NCBI GenBank assembly: GCA_963682175.1
Contig: OY821784.1
Span: forward strand, 24,223,621-24,287,620
Length of the DNA stretch: 64,000 bases
Direction: 5' to 3'
DNA from: Triglochin maritima
Taxonomy: Eukaryota > Streptophyta > Magnoliopsida > Alismatales > Juncaginaceae
Positions 34,386-45,581 of this stretch are shown here, piece after piece. Position 1 is the first letter of the stretch. The number at the start of each line of letters is the position of its first letter. The position numbers and the translations under genes were made by a program. The notes below the pieces were generated by a model that was not told where the DNA came from, ran no database searches, and saw only the letters and a program-made list of their open reading frames with translations.

Positions 34386-34925
34386 CGTCTTCAATCTCGC
34401 GCCAGCCAAGGTTTTATGCCGATTCCTCGTCGCCGGCGAGGTCTCCGACCTCCCGCGACCGACCACAACATCACCCCAACGTGGGTGATCACTAAAGGCC
34501 TCTAATGCAAGAACTTGGGATACCTCTCTTTGAAGAACGACGAAGAACACCGGAGCTCACCGTCATGCTTGCCTCCGACGATTACCACCACTCACCCAGT
34601 TCCCCATCGTCACACTCAACGCACACACGATCACCTCCGGAGCCCGAGCATCACGGAGAGGAAGAAATGGGTGGAGAGGAGAAAGGTTTGAAGAAGAAGA
34701 AGAATAAGAAAAGGAAGAGGAGAGGGAGACGTTAGTTTCCTCTTAACCAAGCCAAGCCATCACCTCAGCCGCAGCCTACACCCCGCAACCATTGTTCACC
34801 CACGCCTCCCCACACATCACCAACAACACACCTCCTATTCCCTCCTTAACTCCCCATGCAAACCCTCTATTAAACCAACCTAAACACAATTAATCCCTTA
34901 CCAAAGTTAAGGTCTTTACATATAT

Positions 34926-35559
34926 ACCGATAAAAATTAGAGATTTATCAATTTCTGTTTGTTTATTGATTGACGCAAATAAGAATTGGTAGGGAAATTA
35001 TGGTTTTGTGTTAACTTTATATTTAAGAAAATCAACAATAAATAAAAATAAAATATATTTAGGAAGGAGATAGCTTGGGATGGAAGCACATACGTAAAAA
35101 AATGCCTTTGTCCTCAAAACAAAATTTTCCCCTTCACGCACACAATGTTCACTCTAATGGCTACTCGCTCAACACTTTTGTAAAACAAAAATCAATTTGA
35201 TCTTTGAAAAGCATGGAGTGAAAAATTGAAAATTGATTTTTTAAGAGAAATGATACTATTGAACCGTTGCTTTTGCAACCGTTCAATAGAAAGTGATTTT
35301 TTCAATTCTTTTTTAATCACTAGAAATTCCAACATTCTCTCACATGATTAAAAATAAATCTAAAAATACTTTTGAAAAGTAGAAGTAATTAAGTGACTAA
35401 ACATCATGTATTCAAGTGATGAGGAGCTTGCGGCTTTGAATCCGACCATTGTATAGACTCTATCCATCAGAAGGAACATAGTAATGTCTTCAGCTAAACC
35501 TCGTTAGCTAGATTTCAAAGATCCACACAACACATTGCAAACACGGGTAGTTGGTGTGC
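34926..35559. other. Intergenic sequence with one short hairpin
   Basis: Mostly AT-rich, with no gene. An inverted repeat at about 35257-35288 (TATTGAACCGTTGC, 4-base loop, and its complement with one mismatch) could fold into a hairpin. No element boundaries were found around it. Confidence 0.5.
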
Positions 35560-35564
35560 GTGAT

Positions 35565-35950
35565 TATTGGATTAATCAGGGATTAATAAGCAATTTGCCC
35601 AAAGCACTGACACATGGCGCGTCCCTATTGGACAACTCATTTAGGGTTTAGGGTGGAGCCGTCTATATAAGGAGGGGAGCCTCCCTTTGAATAGATTGAT
35701 CTCATGTGCAAAACCCTAGCCTCCACCCTAACCTAGCTGCCACCTCCTATTCTCTCCCATTTCGTCCCTCCACCTCCATCAAGCTCATTCCGTGGACTCT
35801 TGGGTTTTGGACTCGCGCTCCTTCTCCAAGAGAGTAGGTGACCGACCGGTGAGAAGGATTCCGTAAGGTGACCTCCGATCTTCCTTCCGCTGCCACAGGT
35901 TCTCTACAAGAAAGGTACTCCTGAACCTGTAGAATCGTTATTTCCTTACA
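35565..35950 (+). mobile_element. 5' LTR of the copia element
   Basis: 386 bp, with a TATATAAG box near 35665. Ends TTCCTTACA, next to the primer site. Confidence 0.95.
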
Positions 35951-35951
35951 T

Positions 35952-35963
35952 TGGTACCAGAGC
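35952..35963 (+). other. Primer-binding site, tRNA-iMet type (copia)
   Basis: TGGTACCAGAGC, one base from the usual TGGTATCAGAGC, immediately after the LTR. Confidence 0.85.
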
Positions 35964-36709
35964 CATCTCGGTTACCTTCGAATCCTCACCATGCTTGACG
36001 AATTTTTGTTTCATGATAATCTGATTTGAGATAAAAACAAAATATTCGGTGGTTATGTTTTTGGAGAAAGAAAGAAAATAGAAAATCAGCATTGCTTATT
36101 TACATGATGCGCATGTTATATATGTTGATTGTTCATGATTTTTTTTTCTTTCAAGTTCGTTTTCATATTCTGGAAATGAAAACTCAGAGGTTTTTGATCT
36201 TTAAATGAAATAATATGATCATTCATTTAGAGATATAAGTGGTGCATGTTTGCTGATTTCTTTCTAACATGCAATTAGGGTTTAGACTAGTTTCTACATG
36301 TTGCGCATGTTATGGTTAATTAGAGCATGCATCTAGGGTTATATTTTGCTCCACCATTCTTGCGCATATGTGCATGGTTTAAGATGGATTTTTCCTGATT
36401 TTATTTCCCTGATTTTATTTCGAGCCAATATGATATGTTTCTTTCCTATCATTGCACATACATAGATGTGACTAGAATTCTGTTTTTTCTGTGTTGTTAC
36501 CTCTATTCTTTGTGCATGTATTAGATAAATCAGAAGTTATTTTCCATGTTGATTCTTCTAAATCATGCACATGTATACATGAAATAAGATGTCTAGTTTT
36601 CCTGATTTTTACGAATTAGGGTTAGATATTATTTATTCTAATCTTTGAGCATGTATACATGAATATTGAGTTACCATATTCTATATTTCGTTTTTTTTGG
36701 AATGAGAGC

Positions 36710-36925
36710 ATCCATTTCATTTGAAATATTTCCTTTATGATTGAATGCACATATATGTTAATCTCATTAAGGATATTTCGGATTTCTTTTGGAATAATTG
36801 CATGCATTTCATTTGAAATATTTTCTTTATGATTGAATGCACATATATGTTAATCTCATTAAGGATATTTCGGATTTCTTTTGGGATGATTGCATGCATT
36901 TCATTTGAAATATTTCCTTTTCATC
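36710..36925. repeat. Tandem repeat, 92-bp period, about 2.3 copies
   Basis: TTGAAATATTTCCTTTATGA recurs at 36721, 36813 and 36905, exactly 92 bp apart. Confidence 0.85.
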
Positions 36926-36949
36926 AAATGTGCATATATGTGATGCCAT

Positions 36950-37410
36950 CCACCAAAGAATTTCGAATTTTCTTTTCCATTACAAGTAGCATAATTATTG
37001 TTGATTGCATGCTTATATTGATTATGGAAAGATTGGCTAATTCTGAAATTTTTGGAAAGATATTATGGGCTGGAATTTTATTGCCTTAAAAATATGTTTG
37101 GATGCTTTCCTTTGATGCAAAAATATGTGTTGCTCTCCACCATAGCATTTCGAATTTTTCTTTCCATTAGAAGTAGCATAATTATTATTGATTGCATGCC
37201 TATATTGATTATGGAAAGATTGGCTAATTCTGAAATTTTTGGAAAGATATTATGGGCTGGAATTTTATTGCCTTAAAATATGTTTGCATGCTTTCCTTTG
37301 ATGCAAAAAAATTGTGTTGTTCTCCACCATATAATTTCGATTTTTTTCTTTCCATTAGAAGTAGCATAATTATTATTGATTGCATGATTATATTGATTAT
37401 GGAAAGAAGA
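36950..37410. repeat. Tandem repeat, 187-188-bp period, about 2.5 copies
   Basis: ATTATGGAAAGATTGGCTAA recurs at 37021 and 37208, with a shortened third copy at 37396. Each unit includes AGAAGTAGCATAATTATTAT or a close variant. Confidence 0.85.
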
Positions 37411-38258
37411 AAAAAAATTCTGTTTTGAGAATGATTATTGTGGAGATTGGTTGTCATTACCTAACACGTTTTTTTGCCTATTTTCGTGCCCCATTCATGC
37501 ATTGTTTCTTTATGCATTACTTCCGTATTGTTTGAATGAGGTGCACACTTTATGGTATTTTTATTTTCATACGTCGGATTGTGCTAACGTATGGAAAGAT
37601 TGTGGCTATGTGGAATGAATGATTCCTGATTTTATTTACTACCTTATTGAGAGATGAGCGTAATTTCATTCATTTATTTCCATTTGCAATAGTTATCGCA
37701 ATGGACTGTAATATTTATGGACTGTAATAATTATGCACTGTGGACTGTTTATTGCCCTAAGGAGACGAGGGGCTCCTTTATTTTAATTATTGCGATATTA
37801 TTGCTATAAGACTCATGCAGGTTCCCGTCGATGAGTCTAAATCCCTAATGGGGATTATTAGCTCGATATGGAAGTAATGTAGTAATCATATCTGTGTGAT
37901 GATTATTGTTTTTTTGAAAACCGTTTTTTTGGGAACTAGCATGCCTAGCGGGAGTTGCGAGGTTGAAGTGTTTTGTGTAAACCACCTTGCAACCGGCGGC
38001 AAATATTTTTTTATTTTCTGATTTACCATGATTTGAAACGTTTTTTTTGGTCATTAAATCATGATGGAGCTCAATATCTAGATTAGTAAAATGGCTTTAT
38101 TAACTATTGCATGAGGATTTGATCGAATGCTTTATGTTTTCTTTAGGTCTGAATGCTATAGCTATTAAGTCAGTTTATTCTTTATGATTATTGTAGCTCA
38201 TTATATTTTATGCTAGAACTCATGTATCGCTATGTATTTTGATTGTCCTAGATTCTTT

Positions 38259-41200
38259 ATTGCTGCTTCCAAAAGCATCGTCGCTGATCTGACTCGAGGA
38301 GATAAACTCAATGAAAGAAATTACGATATGTGGCATCGTAAAATTGAGTATCTCTTAGAGGATCAGGACATCTTAGAAAACATAAACCAATCTATGTCTC
38401 CCCCCGAGGAGGGGAATACTGCGCAACATCGCAGAAACTTGGATGTTTATAATGCATGGAAAAAGAAAGACCGAATTGCTCGAATCACAATTCTAAGTTC
38501 AATGAGGGACGATCTCTTACTGCGGTTCGAAATGTTTCGAACTGCAAAGGCCTTGTGGGAAGCTGTGAATTTTCAGTACGGAGTGACCTCCGTCACAAGG
38601 GCCCGTCAGCTTGGGCTTATGTTTGATGGGTATAAAATGCACCAAGGTCACACAATGAGGCAGCATATTACCGCAATGTCAAACATGATTAGCGAGCAGA
38701 GCGCTGCCGGTCGTGCTAAGACCGATGAGGAGCAAGTGTCTGCTCTCATCAGATCATTGTCTTCAATGAATTGGGAGCATATAAAGGTCCATCTGAGTCA
38801 TGCTGATGACATCAGGACATTTTGACCAGGCCGCAAAACACCTAGAGCTGGAGGAGGACCGCATGCTTGCGGAAGCCCCTCTAACTGATGTATTTGCTGC
38901 TGAGGCTGGCGCTCCTCGGAGGAGTGCAAGTTTTAAGCGCAAAAGAGATAGAGCTCAGGGTTTTAAAGGCAAGAAGGGCGCAAATGCAAACAAAACAGAA
39001 AACAAAGCTGGAAAGAAACGACCTCGAGGATCCAGAGGTGGGAAAGATAAGTCTAATGTGACTTGTCTTAACTACCGAAAGACTGGACATTTTGCTCGTG
39101 AGTTCACTGAGCAAAAGGAAATTATTGTATGTAATCCCTCGAATTGTAACGTGACTAGTTCTGTGATGCTCACTGATCACTCTCCTGTGAGGATTGTGGA
39201 TTCAGGTGCCACGGACCACGTAACAAAGGATCGCTCTGCCTTCATCGAATATCGCCGTGTTCCAAGTGGGACGCGAATAAACATGGCAAACAACACTAGC
39301 ATTGAAGTTCTTGGAGTTGGCACATGCAAAGTGGCTTTGAGAAGTGGCCGGATCCTATTACTTCACGACGTGTTGTATGCACCAGCTATACGGCGAAATA
39401 TTAGTTCTGTTGTTGTCTTGATGAGACATGGTTTTAAAGTTGTTTTTGAGAACAATGATATGGGTTTATACCTTTCTAACATTTATTATGGACGTGCTTT
39501 TCTTTCTGACAGTTTTATTGTGTTGGACGCAATTTATGAATTCAATCATGACGCTAGTGCCTTTATGAGCCAAAGTTCCATGAATAATGATTCAGTTATG
39601 TGGCATGCTAGACTAGGTCACATTGGTGTTGACCGGATGAACAGGTTGGCAAAGGAGTGGGTATTAGGAGAATGCTCCAAATTTGAATTGCCGACCTGTG
39701 AACCTTGTCTAGCTGGAAAGGCAACTAGAAAACCGTTCGGAAAAGCCATTAGCGCTACTTCTCCTTTAGAACTAATTCACTCAGATATTTGTGGACCTTT
39801 GAATGTGCGTACTAGACATGGACAAAGTTACTTCATCACATTCATTGATGACTTCACGAGATATGGTCATATTTATCTTATTTCTCACAAGTCAGAAGCT
39901 CTAGAATGTTTTAAGAAATTCATGAGCTTAGTTGAGAATCAGTTGGATAATAACATAAAAACTCTTAAAACGGATAGAGGTGGTGAGTATCTCTCCATAA
40001 TGTTCAAGGAGTTACGTGATGAAAAGGGGATATCTAGACAACTCACTATCCCTTATACTCCTCAGCAAAATGGTGTTGCCGATAGAAGGAATAGAACGTT
40101 GCTAGACATGGTTAGATCCATGATGGCGCATGCGAGCTTACCAATTTTGTTTGGGGGAGATGCTCTAATGACTGCTGCCTATATCCTCAATAGAGTTCCA
40201 ACAAAATCGGTTCCCTCAACTCCATATGAGTTATGGACAGGACGGAAGCCTGATTTTAGTCTACTGCGTCCTTGGGGATGCGCGGCATACATTCATTCTA
40301 CTAGTCACCGATCTGGAAAACTAGGACCTAGAGGGAAAAAGTGTATCTTTGTAAAATACAGTGAGTTCTCCAAAGGTTATGTTTTTATCGGGTAGACGAG
40401 AATGAAAGAAGGACGGAACTGGAGTCTAGGGATGCCACATTCTTGGAAAATGATTTTCCAACCCTTGCTGGAGCTATCAAAGAGTCAGTGGACTTCGTTG
40501 AACAACAAGATGAGGACATTGCCACTCCACGGGATCATGATCTGGAAGTTGAACATGAGGTTCCACCAGTCGATCCTAGTGGGAGCAGCAATGCTGAGGA
40601 TCCGATAGCTCTCACGGAGGATGAGCCATCAGATACCCATCTGCGTCGAAGTAAACGCGGGCTCATTCCTAGTTGGCGATTTCGCTTAGAGGAAGAGGCC
40701 CTCATGATAGCTCAAGAAGAAATTGATTATGAATCATCCGGGATGACAGTAATCGATGAGCAAGAACCGGAGACCTTGAAAGAGTCTTTGGAAGGTCCAA
40801 ATGTTAAAGAGTGGTTAGAAGCTATAATGGAAGAGTTGGAGTCGATGAAAGTTAATCGAGTCTGGGACTTGGTCGACTTACCGCCGAACCGAAAGGCCAT
40901 TGGGGCCAAGTGGATCCTCAAGATTAAGAGGAAGGTGGATGGATCTATTGATAGATTCAAGGCTAGATTGGTAGCTAAAGGCTACACCCAAAGAGAAGGC
41001 GTGGATTTTGAGGAAACCATTTCACCCGTGGTTAGGTTTGCCTCCATCCGCCTTCTACTAGCTATTGTAGCTCAGATTGACTTAGAGCTTTACCAAATGG
41101 ATGTAAAGACTGCTTTTCTCAATGGAGAACTTGAGGAGGAGATCTATATGGATCAACCTCATGGTTTTGAAGTCAAAGGACAAGAGCGCAAAGTGTGCAT

Positions 41201-41699
41201 GCTCAACAAGTCCTTGTATGGCTTAAAACAAGCGTCTAGACAGTGGAACATTCGCTTCCATCAAGCTATAACAGAGAATGCATTCTCTATGCTTGAGGAA
41301 GATCACTGTGTGTACGTTAAGAGATCCAATGGTAAATTTGTCATTCTGACCTTGTATGTTGATCACATACGCATGGCTGGCAATAGCAAAGAGCTGCTGA
41401 AATCCACTAAGGAGTGGTTGTCCTCCACATTTGATATGAAGGACATGGGTGAAGGTAGCTACGTCCTTGGTGTCAAGATAGTTAGAAATAGGTCCAAGAG
41501 ACTTCTGGGATTGTCTCAAGAGACTTACATTAACAACATCTTGAAGAAATGTCACATGGACAAATGCAAACCAATCGACACTCCTATTGAGAAGGGCTTG
41601 CACTTAAGCCTTGATAAGCATCCTGAGACTCCTGAAGAGAATACCAAAATGGACAAGGTTCCACTTTGTGAAGGACATTATAGCGAGAAAGGAAGTTGA
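38259..41699 (+). pseudogene. Copia gag-pol polyprotein, inactivated at several active sites
   Basis: Gag begins near AASKSIVADLTRGDKLNERNYDMWHRK, and the expected ATG is ATT at 38259. One extra T near 38818 and a shift near 40390 break the frame. The nucleocapsid knuckle is lost ([14 protein letters not shown] has Tyr and Phe for two Cys). Protease [10 protein letters not shown] is intact. Integrase keeps its HHCC finger and two Asp ([16 protein letters not shown]), but the catalytic Glu is Asp in [12 protein letters not shown] keeps GAKWILKIKRK and MDVKTAFLNGELEEEIYM, but its YVDD box is YVDH. The frame ends shortly after MDKVP, where most of RNase H is deleted. The sublineage is not assigned. 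Confidence 0.9.
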
Positions 41700-41838
41700 G
41701 TTGAGACATGTGTCTAGTAGTCTTATGGTAGCTGACCCTCTAACCAAGGCTATAGCTAAGGACTCATTTGTGTGTCATGTGAAGTCCTTAGGCTTACGCA
41801 GACTTTTATGTATTGGCATGTCTAACTTCCTTTTATGA
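41651..41838 (+). pseudogene. RNase H C-terminal remnant of the copia element
   Basis: In another frame this reads HFVKDIIARKEVELRHVSSS then LMVADPLTKAIAKD, the usual end of copia RNase H. It directly follows the truncated RT-connection, so an internal deletion of several hundred bases joined the two. Confidence 0.8.
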
Positions 41839-43064
41839 GTGATTGTGTTGTTTCCTTTCGACTGTATTTGTTTGCTTGATATAGTCGTTCTAGCATAAAA
41901 TATTATTCTGTCAATAGGCTGAAGAATGCTTACTCACACGAGCATTCGCCTCTGGCGCTTTTGATAGCGAGCAGAGATGAGACTGATCATGAAGAGATCT
42001 TGTATGATAGATCCAGAGTAGTTCATGATAAGACAGTCGCCTTGATTAGGAATCAAGATGAGATCCTCTATGTTGGTGAGGATTGACATGAATGTTCCCA
42101 CGATTCATGTGACCTACAGAAGCCAAGTGCGAGCATCACATGTGGCACCAGGTGACACCTGTATGGTGTTAAGGCGACAATGATGAAGTACGGGTCAGGC
42201 GCAGAGGGGGTGCGACTGGACTAAGACTTGTATGGTGTTGAGAGACAGACATACTGTTGTGTGCAGTATGATCCACCATAGCATGTTTATCATACAACAT
42301 GTGCTGAGCGACCATTTGGAAGTGAAAGGATGGATCCCTGCTCCTTCACTGTGTGAGTCCAAGACTTGATTGTCATTTAGTTGCCCTCAGTGACCTTCGA
42401 CGACACCATGAAGCAAAGAGTTGATGTGGCTACTTTGGGATGTTATCTATGACCATGAGAGATTCGGTCTAAAGAGGCATCTTCGGGAAGGAGTCAACTC
42501 TGAGTGTAATGGTGATCTGGGGCGAAGGGAAAGGTTTGACTCGACTGCACTAAAAGTATTTGCTGGGCCCAACTGTATTGGATACAGTAGGAAGTACCTT
42601 TAGAACAAGAAGGTATTCTCTCCGAGGGATCGAGATACCGTTCGTGTCAAGTGAGTTTCTGAGTAAACCTGGGGATCTGTGATGTGCATTTGACTGCTTA
42701 TTTATTGGTTTTTGAGGATGTTGTCATTCTGGCCTTCTGGTAAGGTTTCTAGTTTGAGACTCCAAATTGCAGGTACATCACCGGTCGCATGACCCATTTG
42801 TCCGTATGATCGGAAGAGTGCATGTGTCAGGGACATAGATGATCTTGTATCGGGGATACATGATCGGAGACTTGCGTATTGTGGATGCGTTCTTGGAGAG
42901 AGGAATAGTTGTATATATCAGGGATGTATACGTGTGTGTCGGGGACACATAGAGAGGTGACATATTGCCATTGTGTGATTGTATGTATCAGGGATATATG
43001 CATATGTGTCGGGGACACAAAAGCAGATGACATGTTGTTATCGTGCTGTTGTGCAAGTGGGAGA
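41839..43064 (+). other. 3' non-coding region of the copia element
   Basis: No ORF is supported. It ends with polypurine tract AAGTGGGAGA at 43055-43064, against the 3' LTR. A roughly 70-bp repeat (TATCAGGGATGTATACGTGT, GTGTCGGGGACACA) occurs twice at about 42910-43040, with degenerate earlier copies from about 42815. Confidence 0.75.
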
Positions 43065-43450
43065 TATTGGATTAATCAGGGATTAATAAGCAATTTGCCC
43101 AAAGCACTGACACATGGTGCGTCCGTATTGGACAACTCATTTAGGGTTTAGGGTGGAGCCGTCTATATAAGGAGGGGAACCTCCCTTTGAATAGATTGAT
43201 CTCATGTGCAAAACCCTAGCCTCCACCCTAACCTAGCCGCCACCTCGTATTCTCTCCCATTTCGTCCCTCCACCTCCACCAAGCTCATTCCGTGGACTCT
43301 TGGGTTGTGGACTCGCGCTCCTTCTCCAAGAGAGTAGGAGACCGACCGGTGAGAAGGATTCCGTAAGGTGACCTCCGATCTTCCTTCCGCTGCCACAGGT
43401 TCTCTCCAAGAAAGGTACTCCTGAACCTGTAGAATCGTTATTTCCTTACA
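43065..43450 (+). mobile_element. 3' LTR of the copia element
   Basis: 386 bp, the same length as the 5' LTR, nine substitutions, no indels. GTGAT follows. Confidence 0.95.
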
Positions 43451-43455
43451 GTGAT

Positions 43456-44163
43456 ACTGTCATGTGCTTACCTTGTCTCATGAATTATGCTCCACGGAAC
43501 GGCACAAGAATACACTCACATAGTAGAATTCTCAGAGGGTGCACTGCTTGGACATATGTACATATGCTAACATGGGCCTTAAACTCATTGAGAGCGTAAA
43601 ACTCTTCCTAACTAATAATATTACATTTAGTGCATAATTATTACTACAATGATAAGCATATTTATGGAAATAATCATGAATTAGGAAATTTTTTGGATAT
43701 CATCTACCCAAAATATTACTCTATTGTCTTTTTTGTAGATGACTGCAAATCCTTACCACAAAGACAAGAAAGATTTTGATTGAAGGAAAAGAAAGGAAAA
43801 CTTAACAATTAGGATTCCCATGACACCACAAAATCTTCCAAGATTATTTCAACCTTCCATATTGAAACAAAAAGGGAGAATAATCCCAAAACAAATCGTC
43901 ACTTTATAAAGCCCCAAGATAAAACCCATCAAAAAATGAGAAAAAGCTAACCCTAGTCTCCCAAATTCTTCCCCAACCTAACCATAATCAAAAGGAGCAA
44001 GTTGGAGTGTTATTTTGGCTGTCCGGAAGGGGAGAAATTGTTGTTGGGACTGTTGGAACGGGAAGGAGCTATTGTCCGTGCTTCTCCGTCATCTCTTCCA
44101 ATTCCTAAGCACCTTTCTACTCTTTTAAATCTTAGTTTCTCATATATGAATCAAATTTCAGTA
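43456..44163 (+). other. Flank and probable U3 of Athila D
   Basis: No gene. TATAAA at 43915-43920 in a promoter-like context (ACTTTATAAAGCCCCAAG) suggests that at least the second half is U3 of the Athila D 5' LTR. The LTR start could not be fixed, because the 3' LTR copy is truncated and no CTAAC-TG junction is present. Confidence 0.45.
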
Positions 44164-44891
44164 TTTTCTTGTTATTTCTTTCGTACAATGAGTAGCTAAG
44201 TAATTTTCTAGGGTGAAGATGAAGCATGTTTGATGTGTTGATGTAATTTGCTACCTCAATGTTAATTGCAATTATTCTAGCAATGTCTTCATTTGTTTGA
44301 TTTATTGCATGTTAAGAATCATGAACTTGACTTTGTGGTTGTATGTTGACGGTTTCCCACTGCATACAATTTGACATAATATATGAATTCATTTAACAAG
44401 TGAAAATCGTTGTTGTGAGATTTGTTAACTGTAGGGATTTATAACTTGTGTATTGCTTGTTATTAATTTAATAGATGTGAATGCATGAATTAACCATCTA
44501 GGTTATTTGTCTCGTATAAGTTGCTTGCGTCCGTATGATACAATTAGGATAGTGTAAGTTGCTTGCACCCTCACTATCTAGTCCAAATACATCTTCGTAA
44601 TTTACTAAGGTAATTGCATGGTCATTGGTAGTGAATAAATCATCAACACAAATTACTTGTGGATCCGAACCCTAGAACTCGTTTTATATAGAATTTCATC
44701 TACACAAGTTTTGTTTCTGTTTTGTGTTAGTATAGTTAAACTCAAAAACATCAATTACGTTTTTCTTTCGATATAGTTTCCGCGCATTAAGATTTACTTC
44801 TTAACTTCTTCCTTGTGGACTCGACCCCTACTTATCCTTGCTAGTTAGGATATAAGTTGTGGTATTTCGAGAGTTTAACAACAGCTCATCA
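44164..44891 (+). mobile_element. 5' LTR of Athila D (part with a 3' counterpart)
   Basis: Matches 57251-57977 by eye (for example CGTACAATGAGTAGCTAAG and GTTGACGGTTxCCCxCTGCATAC). Ends CAGCTCATCA. The upstream limit is uncertain. Confidence 0.8.
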
Positions 44892-44895
44892 AAAT

Positions 44896-44913
44896 TGGTG
44901 TCGTTGTCGAGGA
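44896..44913 (+). other. Degenerate tRNA-Asp primer-binding site (Athila D)
   Basis: TGGTGTCGTTGTCGAGGA differs from TGGCGCCGTTGCCGGGGA by four C/G-to-T/A transitions, consistent with decay of methylated cytosines. Confidence 0.75.
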
Positions 44914-45028
44914 AGAAAAATCAAGAAAATTTTAATTCGCTAAAATAAAAATCAAAATCTGATCTGAGTAGAACTAAAAATTCTGCTATTTAGTGTGTTT
45001 TTAGGAATTCGTGGACAATTAGTGTTTC

Positions 45029-45581
45029 ATGCAAGGTAGGAGATCACAACATCCATACCTAGTTCGACTTGAGTGGGAAGGACGAACTGAAGTGATGGCT
45101 GATCAAGAATACCAACATGGTTCAGATAGTGATATTCGGGAGGAGGAGATAGCAACCAATGGGCAACCTCAGCGGAGGCCGCCAATTTGTGAGTATTTCA
45201 TCCCTACCGCTTATACTCTAGTTAATTGTATGACAAATGCTCCTATGAATGCACCACGTTATGAGATTAAGCATAGTGTCATACAAATGCTTCCTCTATT
45301 TTATGGTTTACCAAATGAAGAACCTCATCATCATATTGACGAATTTCTTGAAATTTGTTCCACATAAAGAACTCATGAAACTCTTATTGATGCTATCCGC
45401 ATGAAACTATTTCCATTCTCATTAAAGGATAAAGCCAAAAATTGGTTTAAAACTCTTGATAATGTCGAGATATCTTCTTTGGATGAATTGCAAAATTTGT
45501 TTTTAAAGAATTTTTTTCCAATTGGTAAAACAAATGAATATAGGAAATCAATCATGAGTTTCACCCAACATGATAGTGAGA
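45029..45581 (+). pseudogene. Gag N-terminal part of Athila D
   Basis: MADQEYQHGSDSD, then IKHSVIQMLPLFYGLPNEEPHHHIDEFLEICST, a stop at 45365, and MKLFPFSLKDKAKNWFKTL...LKNFFPIGKTNEYR. This is the classical Athila capsid pattern, and distinct from the A/B/C gag. Cut by element C at 45581; continues at 54224. Confidence 0.85.
45577..45581. repeat. Target-site duplication of element C (left copy, TGAGA)
   Basis: TGAGA precedes the LTR start at 45582, and the identical TGAGA lies at 54224-54228. Confidence 0.95.

Larger units (their letters stand above)
32573..34920 (-). mobile_element. Solo chromovirus LTR, 2348 bp
   Basis: Plus-strand ends are TGTAACATCCCC and GGTCTTTACA, an inverted TGTAA/TTACA pair. 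It is flanked by a perfect TATAT duplication (32568-32572 and 34921-34925). Orientation is minus by comparison with the LTR at 3555, whose primer-site side has the same TGTAAC edge. Nothing internal is attached, so it is the product of LTR-LTR recombination. Confidence 0.9.
35964..38258 (+). other. Long AT-rich leader of the copia element
   Basis: About 2.3 kb without a supported ORF. It contains two tandem arrays, listed separately. Short upstream ATGs are frequent. Confidence 0.7.
35565..43450 (+). mobile_element. Ty1/copia element, full length, defective
   Basis: 7886 bp with two 386-bp LTRs that differ at nine sites (2.3 percent by hand count) and a perfect GTGAT duplication at 35560-35564 and 43451-43455. 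LTRs start TATTGG and end CTTACA, the non-canonical TA...CA form. It has a tRNA-iMet primer site, a 2.3-kb repetitive leader, gag-protease-integrase-RT in copia order, and a deleted RNase H. Confidence 0.95.

Noticed and set aside
35257..35288. Hairpin as a MITE terminus or small-RNA gene
   Set aside because: No second terminus or target duplication nearby, and too short to support an RNA gene.
42421..43151. Small ORFs between the copia RNase H remnant and the 3' LTR
   Set aside because: No recognisable domain; part overlaps a 70-bp tandem repeat and the polypurine tract.
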